Source of the DNA: Conchocele bisecta
Lineage: Eukaryota; Mollusca; Bivalvia; Lucinida; Thyasiridae
Direction: 5' to 3'
Length of the DNA: 64,000 nt
NCBI GenBank assembly: GCA_029237695.1
Contig: CM055265.1
Coordinates: 215,590,506 to 215,654,505, forward strand
A program made the translations under genes and the position numbers. Each line of letters opens with the position of its first letter. Position 1 is the first letter of the stretch. Positions 55,801-64,000 of this stretch are shown one piece after another. The notes beneath the pieces were generated by a model, which was not told the origin of the DNA, searched no databases, and saw only the letters and a list, made by a program, of their open reading frames with translations.

Positions 55801-57421
55801 TCAGTTTCCACTCCATATTCGCTCACAATATGTCCAAGGAATTTCACTTTTTTTCTGCATAAAATAACATTTGTCGCCGAAAGTTTTAAATTGCATTCTT
55901 CTAGACGCGTCAAAACTAGCTCTAATCTCTCTAGATGTTGCTCCATGCTGTTGCTGAATATTATGAGATCGTCAAGATAGATAACACATATCTTCATGTT
56001 GTATTCTCCAAGGCATTCCTCCATGAGGCGCTGGTAAGTGGCTGGGCTGTTCGAGAGCCCAAATGGCATCTTACAGTACTCGAAGAATCCTAATGGCCCG
56101 ACTGTGAAGGCGCTTCTTTCCTTATGGTCTTCTTCGAGTTCAACCTGATGATATCCACTCTTCATGTCTATGACGCTGAAGATCGATGCACCTTTCAGGA
56201 CATCGAACACTTCCTCGATTCTTGGAGAGTATGCGTCTTTCACAGACCTCTGGTTCAGCATGCGATAATCGACACACATTCGTAGTTTGCCGTTCTTCTT
56301 CCGCACTAGGACTATATTTGAACTCCACGGACTCTTGGATTTCTGTACGACGCCGCTGGCTAAAAGTTGTTCCAGGTGCTGACGTACTTCATCTACCATA
56401 TGTGGCGGAATCCTGCGATGTCTCTGCTTGAATGGTAGATCATCAACGAGGTCTATCCTGTGTCGGATCATATCACACTGGCCGATGTCGGTATCGTCTT
56501 TCGAGAACACATCCTTGTGTTTGGCAAGTAAATCTTTAAGTCTCTTGGCTTGGTCTTCGGAAAGAGATGGGTCGATGTGTATTTGTTGAAAAATCTTGTC
56601 TGTATCCTTGTTGTCTTCTATTTTATTGAATACGGAATCATCCACGGTCACGGGTTGCATCTCGCATAGGACGGATTTTGGTGTCACGGTAACAGTGTTA
56701 GTTGTCAAATTTGTGACGTTCACAATAACTACTTCTGCGTTCCGTCGGTTCTCGTAATGTATGACTGATGGAGTTATATCAACATATGATGGCAGTGTAG
56801 ATTCTTTAGTCTCCTGTAGTATGGCACAGGTAGGCTGGTGATCAAGTTCTCTATCTGTGTAGCCATGTATGTTCCTACTCTCGTTTGGTCCAATGGTTAT
56901 TCTCGTGGTTTCAGCACTTCTCACTATCGCTATCCTGTCCTTGTTACGTCTCAGCTCCTTCTCTCGTACGTTAATCGCTCTGAAGGTCAGGTACCATGGT
57001 GTAGTAAGGCGGGCAATCTGTAGATATCTGGCTCCATGTTGATTCTTGCAGTACGTAATCAGTTCGTTGAGCACGTTCGTCCCCAACAATACTGGTGTCT
57101 TTGCCGTGTACTTGGTATCAGGCGTAACCAAGAATATGCATGGTGTGGACTGTGATAGTGGATTCCTTCCACAGCGGTGATATCCAGTTCTACATATCCT
57201 AGGTATGGTAAGCTCTGTCCATCCGCACATTCGATGTGTAAGATGTGGTCGAGCGGCTGGATCTCTATATTGTTGAAGTGCTGCTGGTGAAAACTTTCTG
57301 AAAGTACACTGATGCAACTGCCAGTGTCGAGTAGTGCGGTTGTGTCGATGTTATTCAGCTGAATCCTGGCTTCGTTAACTTCTCCAACTAAATTTGGACC
57401 TTTCTTCCCGGTAGTGCCCAC
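52841..57421 (-). pseudogene. pol: pol: protease, RT, RNase H, integrase, Pro-rich tail; frameshifted
   Basis: Protease (57421-57150): ALLDTGSCISVLSESF, aspartic active site D-T-G. Reverse transcriptase (about 56500-55850): IVLVRKKNGKLRMCVDYRML, FSVIDMKSGYHQV, MPFGLSNSPATYQRLM and the catalytic YLDD. RNase H (55540-55200): FELHTDASGQGLGAVLY and VLTDNNPL. Integrase: H-H-C-C zinc finger around 54730-54620 (CHRCLRR), then core acidic residues in CMDYL, LHSDQGANFES and GNGQTERYNR. A chromatin-side domain follows (VGDQVLVKILAYDGKHKIAD), then a long acidic and Pro/Lys-rich tail ending in VRAMMDK at the TAA of 52841. Frame changes occur near 57170, 55810 (poly-A), 55440, 54720, 54095 (C8 run) and 53185. 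Domain content is intact, so shifts may be sequence error. Confidence 0.8.
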
Positions 57422-57745
57422 ATTCGGTCCGTCTATCTGGGCACTTATGAGTTTGGGCAGTTCCTTGCTATGTGACCCATTCTTGTTCTGGCAGTTATAA
57501 CAATGTCGGTGCCATTGTGTTTGTACCAGTCTGTCCTCGAAGGGCGATATCCTCTTCTGCCTCTAAACTGGTCTCCTCTCTCGTAAGATGTCCCTCTTCC
57601 TCTATAGGATCCTCTACTTCCTCTGCCTCCTCTATGTTCCTGTCTGGGATAGGGTTGTCCGTAATCATACTCGTATGTATTGTGTTGTCGTTCTTCTTTT
57701 TCTTGCTCCAACTTGTCTATCCGGCTGTTTAGTTTCAGTAGTAAC

Positions 57746-59803
57746 TAGGGATGTTATCGAATGCCAAAAACGGTATTCGAATATTCGGTCGAGGTATTCG
57801 AATAGTATTCGAATATTCGGAAAACGCTATATTCGGTAGGCAGACGTAGTTACTCCGCTGGTAATCACACTACACTACACGGTGTGTGCTCTAAATAGCC
57901 ATTGTTTGCTAGACGGGATCTGGTTCAGATAGCCGCGATTGATGCGTCACAGGTTACAGGTTACATTTCTGTACCTGCGTAGTTACCGGTAGTTAGAAAA
58001 TGAAAAAAATAAACGGGAAAAAAATCGATCTCGATATGAAGGATATATTAAATATAATCCAGTTAACCTGGCCTTACGACCTTAGCTGTTGATAGGCCGT
58101 TAAGCACCAATATTCAATCAATCACTGGTGTGTGTGTGTGGGGGGGGGGGTGTACATCAGACCACTTTTAATGACTGGAGAAAACGAACAAACAAACGCT
58201 AATCATCCAAACAGTTTATCAATATTCAACAGAGCATATATGTATGTGAAGAAATGACAAAATTAATCTGACCAGCTTACAGCGTATCGGTGTAGATGTA
58301 ACGCTCCAGTTACGCTGTGTAATTTGATAGTAAAATTATAATTTCTTCCCCAAAATGGCAAGTTATAAGTGCTTTAGAATCGTCTCAATGAATTAGTCTA
58401 AATAAAGTGACTCCCTACGTACTTGTAATTTTTCGAAGACATATTAAAAACATCACGCCTAATTGATCAAAAAATTACACACCGTATCTGGAGCGCTGTT
58501 AATTATAAATCCCGTGCCAGCTAGGTCACATGTCGGATTGTTTGGAATTGTCGCCGTAAACGCCTGCGGTGTAAGTTGGCTGGCAGCCAGTGACACGTGA
58601 AATTTACACAAAGTTGAAAGATAACTTTATTGAGTTTATTCTTAGAACACAAAACAAAACAGGGGCAATATACGGCGTTGCGTTAAGGGTGGTTTTCTCA
58701 GATCCAGTTTCATTACTGAATGTATCACGCACAGTTTATCCAACAAATTGTAACTTAATAACTTAATCACTGTTGTCTAAGTCAGAAATGTGTGAAACCT
58801 TGTTCTTATTCAAGAAGATAATTTTGTCCACTATGTCACTGGATAGCCGGTTACGTAGTTTATTCAGTAATAGTCCGGCGGTGGAGAAAATGCGCTCAGA
58901 GGGTACAGAATGGCGGGTACAGCGAGAAACTTGTCTGGCGATCACGGCGACCCTGGGGAACTTGGTCTCGTTGTGCTTCCACCACGACAAGGGGTCAACT
59001 TCCACCGGTCCGGAGATTCACGTAGGTAGGAACGAAGTTCGTCATTGTCCTCATTCACTGGCGAGTCAAATGTGAGAAAGTTCGGTTTCCGGCGTTTTGA
59101 GGGCGTGGGTTCACACTCGTCGCTGTCACGGGTGGGTAGACGGAGGGGTATCTCGTCCATGCGGGATTCGAGTGTTTCCTCGGCGGTCTGGCGCTGCAGG
59201 CGGTTCAGGAAAGGCAGCCGCTTGTATCGTGGATCCAACAGGGAAGCGATCACCGGTACAGAGGTGGCGGTGTCCACGGACGTCGGCTTGAAACGGCGAT
59301 CTAACTCTAACCAATTGTTGGAAATTGACATCCGTTCGTAATCAGTTTACCGATTGGTCAACCATACCGAATTTGTTCGATTCAATGCACAAATGCAAAC
59401 GCCCCCATAAAAGACGGTGCACCGACAAACTATCGATAGATCTTACACCAATCAACAACAAACTTCTTCAATCAATACTACAAATGCGTGCCGCTAATAC
59501 GGAGACCGACGTCATACCTGTTTAAGCCTGTGTGCCCATCGGCGCTGTACACAAACACGTTAGTTAACGAGTTCGCGGGTTATTGTTTACCGACGATGGC
59601 CGACGATGGCTGTCGCAAACTTTCACACATCTCAAGATATCAAAGTGTTGACTTTAAATAACGATTAATCCCTTCGGTACACAGAAAATTGATAGAAAAA
59701 AAAAAATATTTTTTTTTTTTTACTATTCAAATAGCAAAACGGTATTCGAATATTCGGACAACAACCGAATATTCGAATATTCGAATATTCGATAACAACC
59801 CTA
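57746..59803 (-). mobile_element. hAT DNA transposon inserted in gag, 2,058 bp
   Basis: Terminal inverted repeats tagggatgttatcgaat and attcgataacaaccct-a, with a perfect 8 bp target duplication gtagtaac at 57738-57745 and 59804-59811. Both are diagnostic of hAT. Subterminal regions (57770-57835 and 59735-59790) are packed with attcgaatattcg palindromes, likely transposase-binding sites. It carries only the C-terminal part of a transposase and a SINE fragment at 58061-58115, so it is internally deleted and presumably non-autonomous. Confidence 0.9.
58763..59331 (-). pseudogene. hAT transposase C-terminal fragment
   Basis: Segment 59331-59005 reads VIASLLDPRYKRLPFLNRLQ, the conserved stretch before the hAT dimerisation domain. 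After one frame change near 59000, segment 59003-58763 reads DPLSWWKHNETKFPRVAVIA, HSVPSERIFSTAGLLLNKLR and NRLSSDIVDKIIFLNKNK, the hATC dimerisation domain. The BED zinc finger, the catalytic Asp regions and most of the RNase-H-like core are missing. Confidence 0.8.
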
Positions 59804-60595
59804 GTAGTAACTCTTTCACCTCTGTCAGCTCGGATTTATCTACCTTCTCTACATTGACTGCGGCATGGCATTTCTGTTTAGTAGTAGCTGCATCTGATTT
59901 CAAGTCTGCTTCAATCTTTCTGACTTCGATCTTGAAGCGGTCGTAGTCCTTGATGATGTCGTTTTTGTTGAACGCCAGATGTTTAATGTTCGGTGCCAAG
60001 CCTTGGTAGAAGACGTTCTTTAGGATGTTGTTGTAATCCTTCTTCATGCCACCTAAAGTAACCCGCGTCGTGCCGCTATCTCCTCAAGCCGGGATGCATA
60101 AGAGATCACGCTTTCCGTCGGTTCTTGCTGACAAGCATAAAAATGTTGAAGTACCATCTCCTCTGCTTCGATGTATCCAAAGGTACTCTCTAGCTTTTCC
60201 ATCACTTCATGGATCCCTACGCCTATCCCTAGTCGTCTTAGAATATCGCTGGCGTTTCCCTTCACTGCGCGTCGAATTCCAAGGAGGATCTGTTCGTCGG
60301 CAAATAGTCCTTCCAATCGCAGTGCTTCTACCTCGAACTTGAATGTTGCCCAACTCACTTCACCCTTTCCATCTTCTCCGAAGAATGTTGATATCCGAGG
60401 ATATTGATGACCACTGGCCTTCGGTGTCATATGGTATATCTTCGGAATAGCTGCAGGTTCGGCTTCATCTGCTAACTCCTTTCCCATATGTTTCATATAT
60501 GAAATCAGGTCCTCCGGCGTCGATATCTTTGGAGGCTTCACGGTCAATGAATGGAAAGCTTCCAAAAGCTTCAAGTCCTCTTCCGAGACGGCCAT

Positions 60596-63500
60596 CTTGC
60601 TTCTTCCGCTGTCTACTTCTCAAGGGAATAATGTGTCACAAATAGGTTCGCGATGTGTCTATGGTGTCACGAATGCACTATGCTGTAATCACGTAGTATA
60701 TAAGTGTCTATTCTACTATGAATGCACAACGTTAGTTTCAATGTTATATATGAGTGTATATTCAATAATGAATGCCTATGCAATAATGAATGCACTAAGT
60801 TGTCGCTTCTGCTCCACCACTATAATGTCACTCCACGAAAGTTCATGTCACTGCTCTATACAATAGTATTCTGTAAACATGTCAATGTGTCACTATACCA
60901 CTAGTAACTAACCAGCACTTGTAACTCCGTGTCTATGGATAAACTCTTATCAGCTATCACACTAGTCTGTGTATCACTATATCACCAAGTACATTTGTAT
61001 TCCCGCAATTCAGTTCGCTGTCTAATAGAGTGTCACTTTCACTAATTAATCACACTGCCACAAATTTTTAAGTAATTCAAAAGTTCACATTACAATATGA
61101 TCAATCTAGAAGTTATTCACATCACTGTAAAAAATTTCACACCATATCACTTTTAGGGTAATACTATCTATCAACTGTACACTATACAGTTACCGTATCT
61201 CCCGTGGTTGAGTCAAGTTATCACTTTCCGAGTGATAACCAGTTATCACTTTCAGAGTGATAAATGATTTTTCCCACGTCAATGTAAACACTAACTTACC
61301 TGGTAAGTATCCAACGACTTACATTGAATCTCCAATACACAAGCCACCACACTAAATTCACTGAATGTACAGGTAATAAACTAATTATTACTCAATCAAT
61401 CATGGCCTCATATGATCAAAAATAGCATATTTCATCAGTCAATCTAATCAATCAGCTCTATTACACAGTGTGTCCTAAGCTATAGTGTAAATATGGTAAT
61501 TGTAAAAAATTAAACAATCTCCGATCACCTTATGGCAAACCAAAAATCAGATTATCTGATAACTATTATGACAAGCACTGACGGTTCCTCAACCTCCAAT
61601 CGCTGGTTTAATAATCCAATACATCACAAAAAAAACATAAAAAATAATTAGTGTCCGAAATATATTGGAAATACGGTAATGCAAAAATATATTTTACAAA
61701 AAGTTTCGAAGACGACAATATGTAAATCTGTTATCCTTGCTATACCAATCTAATACAATGTACTAAAAATTCAAATCTAAATTTGGATGTGTCGCTGACA
61801 CAGAAAAAAATCTCAAAAAAAAATGGAATCTAGAATGCCCATTAATCTGTAATGCGGAAGTTCCAATTGCCTGAATATACAATGATGATGTCGGATAATA
61901 TACACAAATTAATTTGAGCCAAAATCTAAATCTGAAATGAAAAATTAGTTGATGTCCTAAATATATAGGGTATTACGGTAATTAAGAAAAAAATAATTAC
62001 AATCAAAAATTATACAAAGTGTGAAATGAAAAACGGCATTTAAAAAAATCGGTCGAAAGTTGAATCTCGTGTGAAAAATAATGTAAACAAACGATGAAGC
62101 TGAAAAATAAACAATATGTACAGAATTAATTTACCCGTCCGCTGAAAAAAAAAACCGAAAACTATAAACTCACCTTGTGGAACAATATCAATGCCGGTCG
62201 TGTAAATAGCAACAAGTGTCGGTCGAATAAATATCAATTAATGTCGTTAGAATAAATATCAACTGCTGTCGTCCCATGTTACTACACCTATCACCGAAGG
62301 TAAAAAATCTGGAATGTCCTTTGTCCAACTGAAGCTCACTAAAGGTCCAGGGTCAAACCGAAGGTCAAACAGAATGTCATTAAGGCTGAAGGTCAACAAA
62401 TATAAAGGTCAAGTAGAATGTCAAAAAAATTTAAACTATACATCTAGGGCTAAGTCAATGTCAAACAAAAATTCAATCCTGAAAGTGTACGTGGGGTGGG
62501 GCAAAGGTCAAAACCAAATTTTATCAAAATTCCTGCAAATCTGAACAAAAAATTAAACAAGTAAACTCGCAACCAAATGCAAAGTGATATAACACGGAAA
62601 CAATATCGATAAACAATAATATTCATGAAATGAAAACTGGAATTCAATGCGCGAGGACTGTGAATACAAAATTATGATTGGGAACAAAAGTTATGAAGTG
62701 GGAACAAACATTTTGAAGTTGGAACAAAAGTTTATAAGAATGGTGGAACAAATAATATGAAGTGGGTACAAATACTATATACTGCGAACAAAAATGGATG
62801 TGAACAAAAATGAGTGCGAACCAAATATAAGTGGGGCGAACAAAAATAGTGCGACAAACCTCTGCGAACAATTAATTCCAAGTCAACAAGATTAATTTAC
62901 ACTGGGTTTTTAAAACTTTAAGACCTATTTCTGAAATGGCGGATTACCCAATAATGTGAAATTGTAAATTAATAATTAATTAATATATTGATAGAGAATG
63001 TTACGATGGTTATTTAGCTAATAATGCACCGTCATGTTAATCATGTTAATAGTGCACCGGTCACCACTGATCAGTAGTTAGCATGCATGTGAATATCTGG
63101 CGTACAAATTGTAATACAAAGCAATTACAGTTCTAAATGCTTTATAGCATATAAACCAAAATTATGAAAATATTGAGCATTTTTGTGCTTTTTTCCAGAA
63201 ACTGTAATTATATTGTTATACAAACACACTACAATCTTACTCACCACCCAGACGACTGAACTCTAGTGCAAGACCCCATCATGGTTCCCCTCATCAGACC
63301 TCAATGAATCGTCCCTATCGAGTCTCTGACCACTAGAATGTAATTGTACTCTGACACTAAATGCATCAGATATCACAGAATGTTAGAAAGTTCCACATCT
63401 GATCGTCTTCTCCCGGCTGGTGCGAAAGTCGTCCACGGCTTGTAGAAACGTAGCAGTGGTCGTTATACTGGTGAAAGTGGTAAATATAGTCCAACTCCAA

Positions 63501-63663
63501 CGCTCACCTTTACCACTGGAAATGGTGATATAGATCTCGTAGAGAAAAATAATCAGATATAACGATAAACTGATTTCACGGACGTCATTACACAGTGTCC
63601 ATCACAGGAACGCGATAGCGTCACACACGTACTTCTCCATAAAAATATATCACACACAGTTCC
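60596..63663 (-). other. Leader between PBS and gag, ~3.1 kb
   Basis: Unusually long for a Ty3/gypsy element and without recognisable coding sequence. It contains two 21 bp palindromes at 61218-61238 and 61243-61263 (ttatcactttccgagtgata and ttatcactttcagagtgata). Degenerate tandem phrases with aaggtcaaacagaatgtc lie at about 62320-62470, and a repeat of gggaacaaaagttatgaagt at about 62685-62860. It may hold packaging or promoter signals, or older insertions. Confidence 0.5.
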
Positions 63664-63681
63664 GAATCACTGGGGGCTCCA
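63664..63681 (-). other. Primer-binding site
   Basis: Minus strand TGGAGCCCCCAGTGATTC, one base after the 5' LTR end, complementary to a tRNA 3' end terminating in CCA. The tRNA identity was not assigned. Confidence 0.7.
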
Positions 63682-63682
63682 T

Positions 63683-64000
63683 TGTGACTTTTCGCCCTTT
63701 CTACCTTCGGTAATAATAAAGGATAGAAGGCTTAAAAGTAGCAAGTTCGATCATTTATACACAAAGACGGTATGTAACTATGTGGGAAGTACGTGTGTTC
63801 ACGCTAGATGCGATAAATAGATATTAGGTATCGACGCAGAGATGGCTGCGTAGAATAAGTAGTAGGATTAGTACTATCGAAGTACTATCAGTCGTCCGAT
63901 CAAATGCAATGAAGTATTCGATTCGTCAAGGGTATTCCAAGGATTACACTCTGAAATATACAACATGAACAACGTCCTAAGTAAAAGTGAATAAGTGAAC
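63683..64000 (-). repeat. 5' LTR, partial (318 of ~1,205 bp)
   Basis: Colinear and, by eye, identical to 51239-51556, then cut by the window end. Confidence 0.85.

Larger units (their letters stand above)
57445..60595 (-). pseudogene. gag: gag, interrupted by a hAT element and frameshifted
   Basis: It starts at the ATG of 60595 (MAVSEEDLKLLEAFHSLTVK). The matrix/capsid-like helical region to 60053 includes FGYIEAEEMVLQHFYACQQE. It continues in another frame at 60047-59812 (NILKNVFYQGLAPNIKHLAF; a Lys/Glu-rich coiled coil). The hAT insertion removes colinearity at 59811/57738. After it come an Arg/Gly-rich stretch (RGGRGSRGSYRGRGTSYERG) and a nucleocapsid CCHC knuckle at about 57500-57455, where CYNCQNK and GHIARNC lie in different frames. 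The protein would bind and package the element's RNA. Confidence 0.7.
51239..64000 (-). mobile_element. Ty3/gypsy LTR retrotransposon, runs off the window edge
   Basis: Order on minus: 5' LTR (63683 to beyond 64000), PBS, ~3.1 kb leader, gag, protease, RT, RNase H, integrase, C-terminal tail, polypurine tract, 3' LTR. RNase H before integrase is the Ty3/gypsy order. The two LTRs show no difference over 318 comparable bases, implying a recent insertion or recent conversion. Five or more frame changes interrupt the coding region, and a hAT element interrupts gag. Predicted full length is about 13.9 kb, or ~11.9 kb without the hAT. No envelope-like gene was seen. Confidence 0.85.

Noticed and set aside
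51239..64000. Endogenous retrovirus with envelope gene
   Set aside because: No signal peptide, transmembrane or envelope-like frame between the integrase tail and the 3' LTR; treated as a plain Ty3/gypsy element.

Overview
The window looks like a transposon-rich stretch of a bivalve mollusc nuclear genome. Indicators are the many (ACGG)n-tailed, tandem-core interspersed repeats of the bivalve 'pearl' type, a SINE-like repeat carrying the text 'tgtttaacggcctatcaaca', A+T-rich intergenic DNA, intron-bearing transposase genes, and no complete host gene, rRNA or tRNA gene that I could recognise. Class and family names below rest on motifs read by eye; no database search was possible.

Layout. 1-20.3 kb: no intact gene; MITE-like foldback elements, SINE-like copies, and at least four families (called A, B, C and D here) of nested repeats built as head, ~150-430 bp tandem cores, G+C-rich microsatellite and terminal hairpin. 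This architecture suggests non-autonomous rolling-circle Helentron-associated (HINE/pearl-like) elements. A ~2.2-2.5 kb tandem duplication covers 14.15-18.96 kb. 20.3-24.9 kb: a DNA transposon with ~0.55 kb terminal inverted repeats and a broken minus-strand gene of an invertebrate repeat-protein family with an LTGCD motif (possibly Academ-like). 24.9-39 kb: more HINE-like arrays, SINEs, MITEs, two satellite-like blocks and a few exon-like fragments. 39.1-46.5 kb: a two-gene element of ISL2EU type, with a THAP-domain/DDE_Tnp_4 transposase on plus and a convergent SWIM zinc finger/YqaJ exonuclease gene on minus. 48.2-50.9 kb: a minus-strand, seven-exon FLYWCH zinc finger-MULE transposase gene. 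51.2-64.0 kb: a minus-strand Ty3/gypsy LTR retrotransposon (gag, protease, reverse transcriptase, RNase H, integrase, C-terminal tail) with LTRs identical over the 318 bases that can be compared. A 2,058 bp hAT element with a perfect 8 bp target duplication sits inside its gag.

How it fits together. Almost everything readable is mobile DNA, much of it nested: HINE-D in HINE-B in a MITE, HINE-A in a MITE, a SINE fragment in a hAT in an LTR element, and SINEs and MITEs in transposase introns. Every coding sequence longer than about one exon carries several frameshifts, even in the LTR element that looks newly inserted, and at least two of those shifts fall at homopolymer runs. Residual indel errors in the assembly are therefore a serious alternative to decay. 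The most interesting items are the ISL2EU-type two-gene element, the long-TIR LTGCD element with a candidate empty-site paralogue nearby, the repeated insertion of different HINE families into one recurring exon-like fragment, and a tRNA-His-like 3' half (CCA included) inside the LTR element.
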